Positions 36,107-43,555 of a DNA stretch of 64,000 nucleotides are shown here, piece after piece (the first letter of the stretch is position 1; each line of letters opens with the position of its first letter). The notes beneath the pieces were generated by a model. That model ran no database searches. It had not been told where the DNA came from and saw nothing but the letters and a program-made list of their open reading frames with translations. Position numbers and translations under genes: made by a program. Source of the DNA: Halobacterium sp. CBA1132. GTDB lineage: Archaea; Halobacteriota; Halobacteria; Halobacteriales; Halobacteriaceae. The stretch spans positions 2,418,001 to 2,482,000 of the forward strand of contig NZ_BCMZ01000001.1 in assembly GCF_001485535.1 (NCBI RefSeq). Reading direction: 5' to 3'.

Positions 36107-36477
36107 GTCTCGTATCAGCGGCTGGCGTCTCCAGCTCCTTCGACGGCACCTCGAAATTCCCGGCGTACTCCTTCGAAGTGACCGCTGACACCTCGAAAGC
36201 CCCGGCGGGCTACGGTCGCGCGGCTCGCTGTGCGCGCTCGCGGTGCTCGCGTGCTTGCTTCGCCGTGCTTCCCGTAGCCCGCCGCCCCTTTCAGTCCGCC
36301 CAATTACCGGCTAACCAACCGTTTACGGGTGGGTTGAAAGGGGCGGGCCGGTCGGCTGCTCCCGGACGAAGTAAGCACCGCAGGCCAGAGGCCGAGGAGC
36401 ACAACGAGTCCCGGAGCACCGAGCGGCCCGGGGCTTTCGAGGTGTTACCGTCGAGATGACGACGAGCAACTGAGAAT
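36107..36477. repeat. Intergenic region bounded by an 18-base inverted repeat
   Basis: This 371-base gap has no supported gene. A perfect 18-base inverted repeat (left 36188-36205, ACACCTCGAAAGCCCCGG; right 36428-36445) brackets 222 bases. Inside is a 13-base inverted repeat (CGGCGGGCTACGG at 36203-36215 against 36272-36284) and CCCCTTTCA facing TGAAAGGGG around 36286-36347. A direct, imperfect copy of the left arm (CACCTCGAAATTCCCGG) starts at about 36147. This could be a nonautonomous repeat element or a structured RNA. Confidence 0.55.
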
Positions 36478-37005
36478 CTACGCGGGCAAGGAGAGCGTGT
36501 CGACGCGTTCGCCGCGTTCGGCGTCGTAGAGGTAGAGTTCGTCGATGGTCCACGTGACGGGGCCGACGCGGCGGCCGTCGACGTTCTCGACGGCGCGGCG
36601 GCCGCGGAAGCCGTCGGCGTCGCGGGCGAGCGTGACGTGGGGGTCGTAGTCGTCACCGCCCTCCATGATTGGGACGGGGTCGAACACCTCGCAGAGGCGC
36701 TGGTGGAGGCCGTGGAGGCCGGGGCTCTCGACGGCGAGGTAGACGACGGGACTGGAGCCGTTCGGAGGATTCTCGAAGGTGTCGACTTCGGCGACGCGGG
36801 CTTCGACGGCTGGCGCGCCGTCGAGGGCGTCCTGGGCGGTCTGCCACGCGGTGCGGAGTTGTTTGCGGTCGTCGGCGGGGACGCGCTTGACGAGAAGCGT
36901 CTGCTCGCGTCGTTCGCGGACGCGAGCGAATTCCGACAGCGCCGGGCGGAGGTCCGCTGCGACCTCCTTGACCGCGTCCGGCACCGGAGCGTTCACGCTG
37001 TACAC
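36478..37005 (-). CDS. 2H phosphoesterase (2'-5' RNA ligase family) protein
   Basis: The product has 175 residues. The second catalytic motif HVTLAR is present at about residue 130; at the first site the sequence reads QTLLVKR instead of HxTL, so the enzyme may have one histidine missing. YSVNAPVPDAVKEVA opens the protein and TWTIDELYLYDA precedes the C-terminus, as in a haloarchaeal subfamily. The GTG at 37005 is chosen over an ATG at 37032 because it begins the conserved N-terminus. Activity is uncertain given the first motif. Confidence 0.78.
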   Translation of the reverse strand: MYSVNAPVPDAVKEVAADLRPALSEFARVRERREQTLLVKRVPADDRKQLRTAWQTAQDALDGAPAVEARVAEVDTFENPPNGSSPVVYLAVESPGLHGLHQRLCEVFDPVPIMEGGDDYDPHVTLARDADGFRGRRAVENVDGRRVGPVTWTIDELYLYDAERGERVDTLSLPA

Positions 37006-37042
37006 ACGCTCTCGTGGGGGCCGGAGCGGCAAAGCGCTGGCG

Positions 37043-37237
37043 TTAGATGACGTCGAGCAGCCACAGCACGATGAGCACGACCACGATAGTACCGAGCAGC
37101 GGCGGCGCGAGCCCGAGGAGGCCGCCGAGGACGCCGATGATGCCCTCCAGGATTTCGAGGGCGATCCAGACGACGACGAGCAGGAGCACGATTTTCAGGA
37201 GGTCTTCGACCTCGAGTTTGCCGCGGGCTGTTGGCAT
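37043..37237 (-). CDS. DUF7554-like small membrane protein
   Basis: The product has 64 residues. RGKLEVEDLLKIVLLLVVVW and a second hydrophobic stretch, LLGTIVVVLIVLWLLDVI, form two helices joined by a Gly-rich turn. The sequence matches a widespread haloarchaeal membrane microprotein family that I associate with DUF7554 (from memory). Function unknown. Confidence 0.75.
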   Translation of the reverse strand: MPTARGKLEVEDLLKIVLLLVVVWIALEILEGIIGVLGGLLGLAPPLLGTIVVVLIVLWLLDVI

Positions 37238-37326
37238 ACGGACGCGTTCGGAGACGACGCGGATAAGGGTTCAGGCAGTCGTGGGTCGTGTTACCATCAA
37301 TGGCAAGACAACGGGACGGGAGCAAC

Positions 37327-37334
37327 GCTTAAGC
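37327..37334 (+). promoter_or_regulatory. TATA element for the argG leader transcript
   Basis: GCTTAAGC at 37327-37334 lies about 27 bases before the ATG at 37359, the spacing of a haloarchaeal leaderless promoter. Nearly the same box (GCTTAAGT) lies about 30 bases before lysW. The 310-base gap 37238-37547 otherwise contains the small reading frame described separately, a T-containing run near 37486-37496 and an AC-rich leader before argG. Confidence 0.55.
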
Positions 37335-37358
37335 CGTCGGGACCGTTCGAAACTGGTA

Positions 37359-37466
37359 ATGACGCAGTCGTCGGCTCCCGCCCGCCGCTCGCCCGCTGTG
37401 AGCCGCGGGACCGTCGGCTGTTCGGTCTCCTCCCGCCGCGTGCCGCGACGACCGGGGTCCTTCTGA
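37359..37466 (+). CDS. Putative arginine-rich upstream reading frame before argG
   Basis: A 35-residue frame begins at the exact position where the TATA box at 37327-37334 would place the transcript start. It reads MTQSSAPARRSPAVSRGTVG and continues with RR pairs at VSSRRVPRRPGSF; 7 of 35 residues are arginine, in three RR pairs. It ends 81 bases before the argG ATG. It may be a leader peptide that senses charged tRNA-Arg, or it may be chance coding in GC-rich DNA. No family is known. Confidence 0.4.
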   Translation: MTQSSAPARRSPAVSRGTVGCSVSSRRVPRRPGSF

Positions 37467-37547
37467 CCCCACTATAGCTACACTCCTCGTTTTCGGTCTC
37501 GCATCACTTCCCGACTACTGCGGCACACAACACACACGGAACACACA

Positions 37548-38783
37548 ATGACAGGAGGAACGGTCGCGCTCGCCTTCTCCGGCGGGCTCGACACGACGGT
37601 CTGCGTACCGCTGCTGAAAGAAGAGTACGGCTACGACGACGTCATCGGCGTGACGGTCGACGTCGGCCAGCCCGAATCGGAGTTCGCGGAAGCCCACGAG
37701 ACGGCCGACGCGCTCGGCGTCGACCACTACGTGGTGGACGCGAAAGCGGAGTTCGCCGACCTCTGCTTCGAGGCGGTGCAGGCGAACGCGAGCTACCAGG
37801 GCTACCCGCTCGGCACCGCACTCGCGCGCCCGGTCATCGCGGAAGCGATTCTGGGCGTCGCTGAAGAACAGGGCTGCACGGCGCTCGCGCACGGCTGCAC
37901 CGGGAAGGGCAACGACCAGCTGCGCTTCGAAGCCGTCTGGCGCGCCAGCGACCTCGACGTCATCGCGCCCGTTCGCGAACTCGGTCTCACGCGCGAGTGG
38001 GAGATCGACTACGCGGACGAGAAGGGCCTGCCAGTAGAGGCGGGCAACGAGGGCGAGTGGAGCATCGACACGAACCTCTGGAGCCGTAGCGTCGAGGGCG
38101 GCGACCTCGAAGACCCCGGCTACGAGCCGCCGGAGGACATCTACGACTGGACGGACGCCCCGAGCGACGAGACCGAGACCATCGACGTCGAGTTCGAGCA
38201 GGGCGTCCCGGTCGCCGTCGACGGCGACGAGATGGAACCGGTGCCGCTCATCGAGTACCTCAACGACCTCGCCGGGAGCTACGGCGTCGGCCGCACGGAC
38301 ATGATGGAGGACCGCATGCTCGGCCTGAAGGTCCGCGAGAACTACGAACACCCGGCGGCGACGACGCTGCTCACGGCCCACGAGGCGCTCGAACAGCTCG
38401 TCCTGACGAAAGACGAGCGCGACTTCAGCAAGCAGGTCAGCCAGCAGTGGTCCCAGAAGGCCTACGAGGGCCTCGTCGACCACCCGCTGATGGACGCCCT
38501 GAACGGGTTCTTCGAGGGCACCCAGCAGAAGGTCACGGGCACGGTCACCATCAAATTCGAGGGCGGGCAGGCCCGTCCGGTCGCCCGCGAGAGCGAGTAC
38601 GCGGTGTACTCCGCGGACGCCGCGAGCTTCGACACGGAGACCGTCAACGGCATCGAGCAGGGCGACGCGACCGGCGTCGCGAAGTACCACGGCTTCCAGT
38701 CCCGCCTCGCGAACGCGAGCAAGCCGGAACTCGCGCCGGATGGCGGCAGCGAGGCGCAGAGCGACGAGGCGTCCGACGAATGA
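37548..38783 (+). CDS. argG: Argininosuccinate synthase
   Basis: The product has 411 residues. The N-type ATP pyrophosphatase motif LAFSGGLDTTV is at about 7-17, and GHGCTGKGND-type sequence (AHGCTGKGNDQLRF) is present for citrulline/ATP binding. It condenses citrulline with aspartate using ATP. The C-terminal tail is acidic. It leads the arginine cluster; its last four bases overlap argH (ATGA). Confidence 0.96.
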   Translation: MTGGTVALAFSGGLDTTVCVPLLKEEYGYDDVIGVTVDVGQPESEFAEAHETADALGVDHYVVDAKAEFADLCFEAVQANASYQGYPLGTALARPVIAEAILGVAEEQGCTALAHGCTGKGNDQLRFEAVWRASDLDVIAPVRELGLTREWEIDYADEKGLPVEAGNEGEWSIDTNLWSRSVEGGDLEDPGYEPPEDIYDWTDAPSDETETIDVEFEQGVPVAVDGDEMEPVPLIEYLNDLAGSYGVGRTDMMEDRMLGLKVRENYEHPAATTLLTAHEALEQLVLTKDERDFSKQVSQQWSQKAYEGLVDHPLMDALNGFFEGTQQKVTGTVTIKFEGGQARPVARESEYAVYSADAASFDTETVNGIEQGDATGVAKYHGFQSRLANASKPELAPDGGSEAQSDEASDE

Positions 38784-40309
38784 GCGGGGAGAGCGACGGC
38801 ACGGTGGTGCGCCGCGACCGCTTCAGCGGCGGCCCCGCGCGGTCGTTCCTCTCCTCGATGAGCGCCGACGACCGCATCTTCGCGGCCGACCTCGCCGTCG
38901 ACCGCGCGCACGTCGTGATGCTGGCCGAACGGGGCATCGTCGACGACGGCGAGGCCGCGACGATTCTCTCGGCGCTCGACAGCGTCGAGGACGCGGGCTT
39001 CGACGCGCTGCCGGACGGCGAAGACGTTCACGAAGCCATCGAGACGGCGGTCGTCGAGCGCGTCGGGCGCGTCGGCGGGAAGATGCACACGGCGCGCTCG
39101 CGCAACGACGAGGTGGCGACGTGCATCCGGTGTCGCCTCCGCGAGGACTTGCTGGCCGCGCTGGACGGCGTGCTGGCGCTCCGCACGGCGCTGGCGGAGG
39201 TCGCCGAGGCCGAAGCGGAGACGGTGATGCCGGGGTACACGCACCTCCAGCCCGCGCAGCCGACGACGGTCGCGCACTGGGCGCTCTCCTACGAGGGGGC
39301 GCTCGCGCGCGACACCGGCCGGCTGCTGGACGCGTTCGGCCGCGCGAACGAGTCGCCGCTCGGCGCGGCGGCGTTCGCGGGCACGACGTTCGATGTGGAC
39401 CGCGAGCGCACCGCTGACTTGCTCGGGTTCGACGGCGTCGTGGCGAACTCGATGGACGCGTCCGCGAGCCGCGACTTCCTCTTGGAGGCGGTGGCGGCGC
39501 TGTCCTCGGTCGCGGTGACGTGCTCGGGGCTCGCGGAGGACGTCGTGCTGTTCGCGAACCGCGGGTTCGTGGAGCTGAGCGACGACTACTCCTCGACGTC
39601 TTCGATCATGCCCCAGAAGAAGAACCCGGACACGCTGGAGTTGGTGCGCGCGACCGCGGGCGACGCGGTGGGCGCGTACACGAGCCTCGCGACGACGCTG
39701 AAGGGGCTGCCGCGGGCGTACAACCGCGACCTCCAGCGTGCGACGCCGCACGCGTGGCAGGCCGTCGACGACGTGACCGACGCCGTCGAGGTGGCCGCGG
39801 GCGCGGTCGCGACGGCGGAGTGGCCCGCCGAGGAGCTGGAAGCGGCGGCGGGCGAGGGGTTCTCGACGGCGACGGGCGTGGCGGACGCGCTCGCGGCGGC
39901 GGGGATGCCGTTCCGCACGGCGCACGAAATCGTCGCGCTGGCGGCCGAACACACCGAAGACGCCGACGCGGCGAACTCGGTCCCGGAGAGTCACACGGGC
40001 GACGGCGTCAGCGCCGTCGCCGGCGAGCACAGCGCGGACCTCGTCGCGGTGGACGCGGCGGCCCGCGAGGTGACCGGAGAGCCGTTGTCGGAACTGGCGG
40101 ACCCGGAGGTCGTGGCGGCGGCGCTGGACCCCGTGACGAACGTCGCGCAGCGCGACTCGACTGGCGGCCCGGCGCCCGAAGCTCTGCGGGACGCCCTCGA
40201 CGACGTGCAGGAGGGGATAGCGGCGGACGAAGCCGCGGTCACGGACCGCGAGGCGGCGCTGGTCGCGGCGGCCGACGACCTCGCTACGGAGGTGGCGGCG
40301 TATGAGTGA
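38780..40309 (+). CDS. argH: Argininosuccinate lyase
   Basis: The product has 509 residues of the fumarase/aspartase superfamily, with the signature SSIMPQKKNPD at about 273-283 and TARSRNDEVAT near the N-terminus. It cleaves argininosuccinate to arginine and fumarate. It overlaps argG by 4 bases. The C-terminal helices are Ala/Asp/Glu-rich. A separate promoter region follows before lysW. Confidence 0.95.
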   Translation: MSGESDGTVVRRDRFSGGPARSFLSSMSADDRIFAADLAVDRAHVVMLAERGIVDDGEAATILSALDSVEDAGFDALPDGEDVHEAIETAVVERVGRVGGKMHTARSRNDEVATCIRCRLREDLLAALDGVLALRTALAEVAEAEAETVMPGYTHLQPAQPTTVAHWALSYEGALARDTGRLLDAFGRANESPLGAAAFAGTTFDVDRERTADLLGFDGVVANSMDASASRDFLLEAVAALSSVAVTCSGLAEDVVLFANRGFVELSDDYSSTSSIMPQKKNPDTLELVRATAGDAVGAYTSLATTLKGLPRAYNRDLQRATPHAWQAVDDVTDAVEVAAGAVATAEWPAEELEAAAGEGFSTATGVADALAAAGMPFRTAHEIVALAAEHTEDADAANSVPESHTGDGVSAVAGEHSADLVAVDAAAREVTGEPLSELADPEVVAAALDPVTNVAQRDSTGGPAPEALRDALDDVQEGIAADEAAVTDREAALVAAADDLATEVAAYE

Positions 40310-40503
40310 GGCGGCGGTCGGCGCGGGTCGCGGACAGCCGACGGCCGCGTCGGCGGCAGTGCGACGAGAGCGACCGCCCCTTCGTGGGCAAATAGACAAC
40401 ATACTTACTACGTATTTGGTTTCGACTGGTCGCTCGATTCCGGCGCCTTCGCGCCGTTAGCTACTTCTCCCGTTCGTAAAAGAAGTTTGACAAGTCCGAT
40501 TAG

Positions 40504-40510
40504 CTTAAGT
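40504..40510 (+). promoter_or_regulatory. TATA element upstream of lysW
   Basis: CTTAAGT at 40504-40510 lies about 29 bases before the lysW ATG at 40537, consistent with a leaderless start. The 227-base gap after argH (40310-40536) also contains an AT-rich block (AATAGACAACATACTTACTA) and a GGCGC/GCGCC hairpin near 40441-40454, but no gene. Confidence 0.55.
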
Positions 40511-40536
40511 GCTATCAGTGAGAACGTGGGAGTGCT

Positions 40537-40701
40537 ATGAGCACATGTCCCGAATGCGGGTCCGACGTGGCCCTGCACGACGACCTCGAAGTCGGCGAAA
40601 TCGTCGACTGCGACACCTGTGGCACCGAACTGGAAGTCGTCGACACCGCCCCGCCGGTCCTCGATCGAGCGCCCGAGCTCTCCGAGGACTGGGGGGAGTA
40701 A
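40537..40701 (+). CDS. lysW: Amino-group carrier protein LysW/ArgW
   Basis: The product has 54 residues. Zinc-ribbon cysteines are at 4, 7, 25 and 28, followed by an acidic tail ending EDWGE, the conserved LysW C-terminus whose terminal Glu carries the substrate. Intermediates from glutamate to ornithine are attached to this protein by ArgX. It ends 1 base before argX, indicating coupled translation. Confidence 0.95.
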   Translation: MSTCPECGSDVALHDDLEVGEIVDCDTCGTELEVVDTAPPVLDRAPELSEDWGE

Positions 40702-40702
40702 G

Positions 40703-41617
40703 TTGCGCGTCGGCATCCTGTACTCCCGGATTCGCAAAGACGAGAAGCTCCTCCTCGGGGAGCTTCGCGAGCGCGGCCACGACGTCGAGAAGATCGACGT
40801 CCGCAAGCACGGGTTCGGCCTCGACGGCACGGACGCCGCCATCGCGGACTGCGACGTCGTGGTGGACCGCTGTCTGGCGACCAGCCGCAGCAAGTACGCC
40901 ACGGAGTTCTGCCGGCACTACGACGTCCCCGTCGTGAACAGCCCCGAAACCGCGGCCGTCTGCGCGGACAAAGTGCGGACGAGCCTCGCGCTGGACGACG
41001 CGGGACTCCCCACGCCCGACACCACGGTCGCGTTCACCACGGACAGCGCCCTCGAAGCCATCGAGGCGTACGGCTACCCGTGCGTCCTCAAGCCCGTCGT
41101 GGGCTCCTGGGGGCGCCTGATGGCAAAAATCGACTCGCGGAACGCCGCGGAGGCGGTCCTCGAACACAAGGCGACGCTCGGCCACTACGAGCACAAGGTG
41201 TTCTACATCCAGGACTTCGTCGAGAAGCCGGGCCGCGACATCCGCGTGCTCGCGACCGACGGCGAGCCCGTCGCCGCGATGACGCGCTCGGGCGACCACT
41301 GGCTGACGAACGCCGCGAAGGGCGCGCAGACAGACTCCTTCGAGGTCGACGAGGAGGTCGCCGAACTCGTCGAAGCCGCCAGCGACGCGGTCGGCGGCGG
41401 CCTGCTGGGCGTGGACCTGATGGAGCGCGGGGCGCGCAGCGCCCCGGAAGGAGCGACCGGCGACGACGAGGAGCCGGGAGCAGGCTACACCGTCCACGAG
41501 GTCAACCACACCGTCGAGTTCAAGGCGCTGAACGAGGCCAGCGACGTCGACGTGCCCGCGACAGTCGTCGACTGGCTGGAGGACCGCGCCGCGGCGGAAG
41601 TGGAGGTGACGCCTTGA
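40703..41617 (+). CDS. argX: LysW-glutamate ligase ArgX (ATP-grasp)
   Basis: The product has 304 residues, an ATP-grasp ligase (RimK/LysX type) with PCVLKPVVGSWGRLMAKIDS, VFYIQDFVEKPGRDIR and VHEVNHTVEFKA. It joins glutamate to the C-terminus of LysW. It starts with TTG at 40703, directly after the lysW stop. At about residues 242-260 there is an extra segment (RGARSAPEGATGDDEEPGA) absent from the usual METGxxYTVHEVNH stretch. At DNA level it holds a perfect hairpin (41428-41446), so it looks like an in-frame insertion of a repeat. Confidence 0.93.
   Translation: MRVGILYSRIRKDEKLLLGELRERGHDVEKIDVRKHGFGLDGTDAAIADCDVVVDRCLATSRSKYATEFCRHYDVPVVNSPETAAVCADKVRTSLALDDAGLPTPDTTVAFTTDSALEAIEAYGYPCVLKPVVGSWGRLMAKIDSRNAAEAVLEHKATLGHYEHKVFYIQDFVEKPGRDIRVLATDGEPVAAMTRSGDHWLTNAAKGAQTDSFEVDEEVAELVEAASDAVGGGLLGVDLMERGARSAPEGATGDDEEPGAGYTVHEVNHTVEFKALNEASDVDVPATVVDWLEDRAAAEVEVTP
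41428..41477. repeat. Hairpin element inserted in frame in argX
   Basis: CGGGGCGC (41428-41435), loop GCA, GCGCCCCG (41439-41446) is a perfect 8-bp hairpin. It is followed by CCGGC (41457-41461), an 11-base loop and GCCGG (41473-41477). Together they coincide with the extra residues in ArgX. The 3-base-loop and 11-base-loop geometry is the same as in the intergenic repeats of this window. Confidence 0.65.
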
Positions 41618-42690
41618 TGGCCGAGGGCACGACCGCCACCGTCGTCGGCGGGAGCGGGTTCGCGGGCGGCGAACTCCTGCGGTTGCTCGCCGGCCACCCC
41701 GAGTTCGAGGTGGCGCAGGCGACCAGCCGCGAGTACGCGAACAAGACCGTCGGGAGCGTCCACCCGAACCTCCGCGACCTCGACCTGCGGTTCACGCCGC
41801 CGACGGACCTCGACTCCGTCGACGTGCTGTTCGCGGCGGCGCCCCACGGCGTCGCGATGGACCACCTCGACGAGTGGCAGGCCGCCGCGGACACCGTCGT
41901 CGACCTGAGCGCGGACTTCCGCTTGGAGAGCGAAGCGCAGTACGAGGAGTGGTACGACGGCCACAGCGCGCCCGAACACCTCGACGACGCTGTGTACGCG
42001 CTCCCGGAACTCAGCCGGGGCGACCTGCCGGGCGCGGACCTGATTGCGGGCGGCGGCTGCAACGCCACCGCGACGATTCTCGGCCTCCGCCCGCTACAGG
42101 AGGCCGGCCTCCTCGACGGCGCGCACGTCGTCGTGGACGTGAAAGTCGGGTCCTCGGAGGGCGGCGCGGGCGGCGGTCCCGCCTCCTCGCATCCCGAGCG
42201 CTCGGGCGTCGTGCGCCCGTACGCGCCGACGGGGCACCGCCACGAGGCCGAAATCGAGCAGGAGCTCGGACTCTCCGTCTCCTTCACCGCGCACGCCGTG
42301 GACATGGTCCGCGGCGCGAGCGCGACCTGCCACGTGTTCCCCGCGAACGGAGTGAGCGGGGGCTCGGAAGACTCGTCTTCCGGTGTCTCCACGGGCGACC
42401 TCTGGAGCGCGTACCGCGGGACGTACGAGAACGAGCCGTTTGTCGACATCGTCGCGGGCGGCAGCGGCGTCTACCGCTACCCCGAGCCGAAGGCCGTCGC
42501 CGGCACGAACGGCGCGGAAGTCGGCTTCGAGTTGGACGCGGACAACGGCCGCATCGTGGCGTTCTCGGCCATCGACAACATGATGAAAGGCTCCGCGGGG
42601 CAGGCCGTCCACGCGGCGAACGTCGCGCTCGGCTTCGAGGAGTCTGCGGGCCTCGACCAACTCGGGTTGCACCCGGTGGGGAGTCCATGA
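41617..42690 (+). CDS. argC: LysW-glutamyl-phosphate reductase (ArgC/LysY)
   Basis: The product has 357 residues: an NADP-binding GGSGFAGGELLRLL at the N-terminus, and catalytic cysteine in GGGCNATATILG near residue 148. It reduces the acyl phosphate to the aldehyde. It overlaps argX by one base (TGATG). Around residues 240-258 an acidic/Ser-rich insertion (NGVSGGSEDSSSGVST) replaces the short loop of relatives; the DNA there contains two hairpins (42339-42382). Confidence 0.94.
   Translation: MAEGTTATVVGGSGFAGGELLRLLAGHPEFEVAQATSREYANKTVGSVHPNLRDLDLRFTPPTDLDSVDVLFAAAPHGVAMDHLDEWQAAADTVVDLSADFRLESEAQYEEWYDGHSAPEHLDDAVYALPELSRGDLPGADLIAGGGCNATATILGLRPLQEAGLLDGAHVVVDVKVGSSEGGAGGGPASSHPERSGVVRPYAPTGHRHEAEIEQELGLSVSFTAHAVDMVRGASATCHVFPANGVSGGSEDSSSGVSTGDLWSAYRGTYENEPFVDIVAGGSGVYRYPEPKAVAGTNGAEVGFELDADNGRIVAFSAIDNMMKGSAGQAVHAANVALGFEESAGLDQLGLHPVGSP
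42339..42382. repeat. Double-hairpin element inserted in frame in argC
   Basis: CCCCGC (42339-42344), 11-base loop GAACGGAGTGA, GCGGGG (42356-42361), followed by CGGAAGA (42365-42371), loop CTCG, TCTTCCG (42376-42382). The 11-base loop matches that of the intergenic hairpins at 11696-11722 and 63011-63037 (GAACGCAGTGA, GAACAGCGTGA). It encodes the extra residues seen in ArgC. Confidence 0.68.
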
Positions 42691-42722
42691 GTCACGCTCA
42701 CCACCAGGGGTGGTTCGCGTGA
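42687..42722 (+). CDS. 11-codon reading frame linking argC and argB
   Basis: An ATG overlaps the argC stop (ATGA at 42687-42690) and opens MSHAHHQGWFA, whose TGA overlaps the argB GTG (GTGA at 42719-42722). The exact head and tail overlaps mirror the coupling used throughout the operon, suggesting a translated relay peptide rather than accident. It contains three His in 11 residues. It is too short for homology; coding is inferred only from the overlaps. Confidence 0.4.
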   Translation: MSHAHHQGWFA

Positions 42723-43555
42723 CTGTAGTAGTCAAAATCGGCGGCGCCCGCGCCGTCGACCCGGCGGGCGCGGTGACCGACGTCGCGCACCTCTCGGTGA
42801 ACGACGAGGACGTCGTGGTCGTCCACGGCGGGTCGACGGCGGTCGACGACGCACTGGAGATGGTCGGGAAGGAGCCCGACTACGTCGAGTCGCCGTCGGG
42901 CGTCACCGGCCGGTTCACGGACCGCGAGACGATGGACGTCTTCGAGATGGCGATGGGGAAGGTCAACACCGACCTCGTCGCGGCGTTCGAGAACGCTGGC
43001 GTGCCCGCTGTCGGCCTGAACGGCGTCGACGGGAAGCTCCTGTCGGGGCCGCGGAAGTCCGCGGTGCGCGTCGTCGAGGACGGCAAGAAGAAGATTCGTC
43101 GCGGCGAGCACTCCGGCACCATCGAAGCAGTCAACACCGACCTGCTGGAGACGCAGCTAGACGCGGGCTACGTGCCCGTGGTGTCGGTGCCGATGTTCGC
43201 GGCGGAGAGCGACGACGAGGAGGAGTGGACGGCCGTGAACGCGGACGCGGACCGCGCGGCCGCCGCGGTCGCCGGCGCGCTCGACGCGACGCTGGTCGTG
43301 TTGACCGACGTGGAGGGCGTCTACGCGGACCCCGACGACCCCGAGTCGCTCATCGAGGACGTGCTGACGCCCGAGGACCTCGACGGCGTGAAAGAGGCCG
43401 CGGAGGGGTTCATGACGAAGAAGGTGCTGGCGGCGACCGAAGCACTCGAAGGCGGCGCGGAGTCGGTCGTGGTGTCGGACGCGAACCGCCGCGACCCCAT
43501 CGTCGCCGCGCTCGAAGGCGCTGGCACGCGCTTCAGCCCGGAGGCCCTCTCATGA
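42719..43555 (+). CDS. argB: LysW-glutamate kinase (ArgB/LysZ)
   Basis: The product has 278 residues of the amino acid kinase family: VKIGGA near the N-terminus for ATP, VVVHGGSTAVDDALEMVGKE, and SGVTGRFTDRETMDVFEMAMGKVNTDLV. It phosphorylates the side-chain carboxylate of LysW-bound glutamate. The GTG at 42719 (MTVVVKIGG) fits the family N-terminus better than one at 42710. It overlaps argD by 4 bases. Confidence 0.94.
   Translation: MTVVVKIGGARAVDPAGAVTDVAHLSVNDEDVVVVHGGSTAVDDALEMVGKEPDYVESPSGVTGRFTDRETMDVFEMAMGKVNTDLVAAFENAGVPAVGLNGVDGKLLSGPRKSAVRVVEDGKKKIRRGEHSGTIEAVNTDLLETQLDAGYVPVVSVPMFAAESDDEEEWTAVNADADRAAAAVAGALDATLVVLTDVEGVYADPDDPESLIEDVLTPEDLDGVKEAAEGFMTKKVLAATEALEGGAESVVVSDANRRDPIVAALEGAGTRFSPEALS

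Noticed and set aside
36107-36477. RNase P RNA or SRP 7S RNA candidate
   Set aside because: No conserved P4 or P2-type sequence of RNase P RNA and no SRP Alu or helix-8 GNAR/GGAA layout could be placed. Left as an unexplained repeat region.
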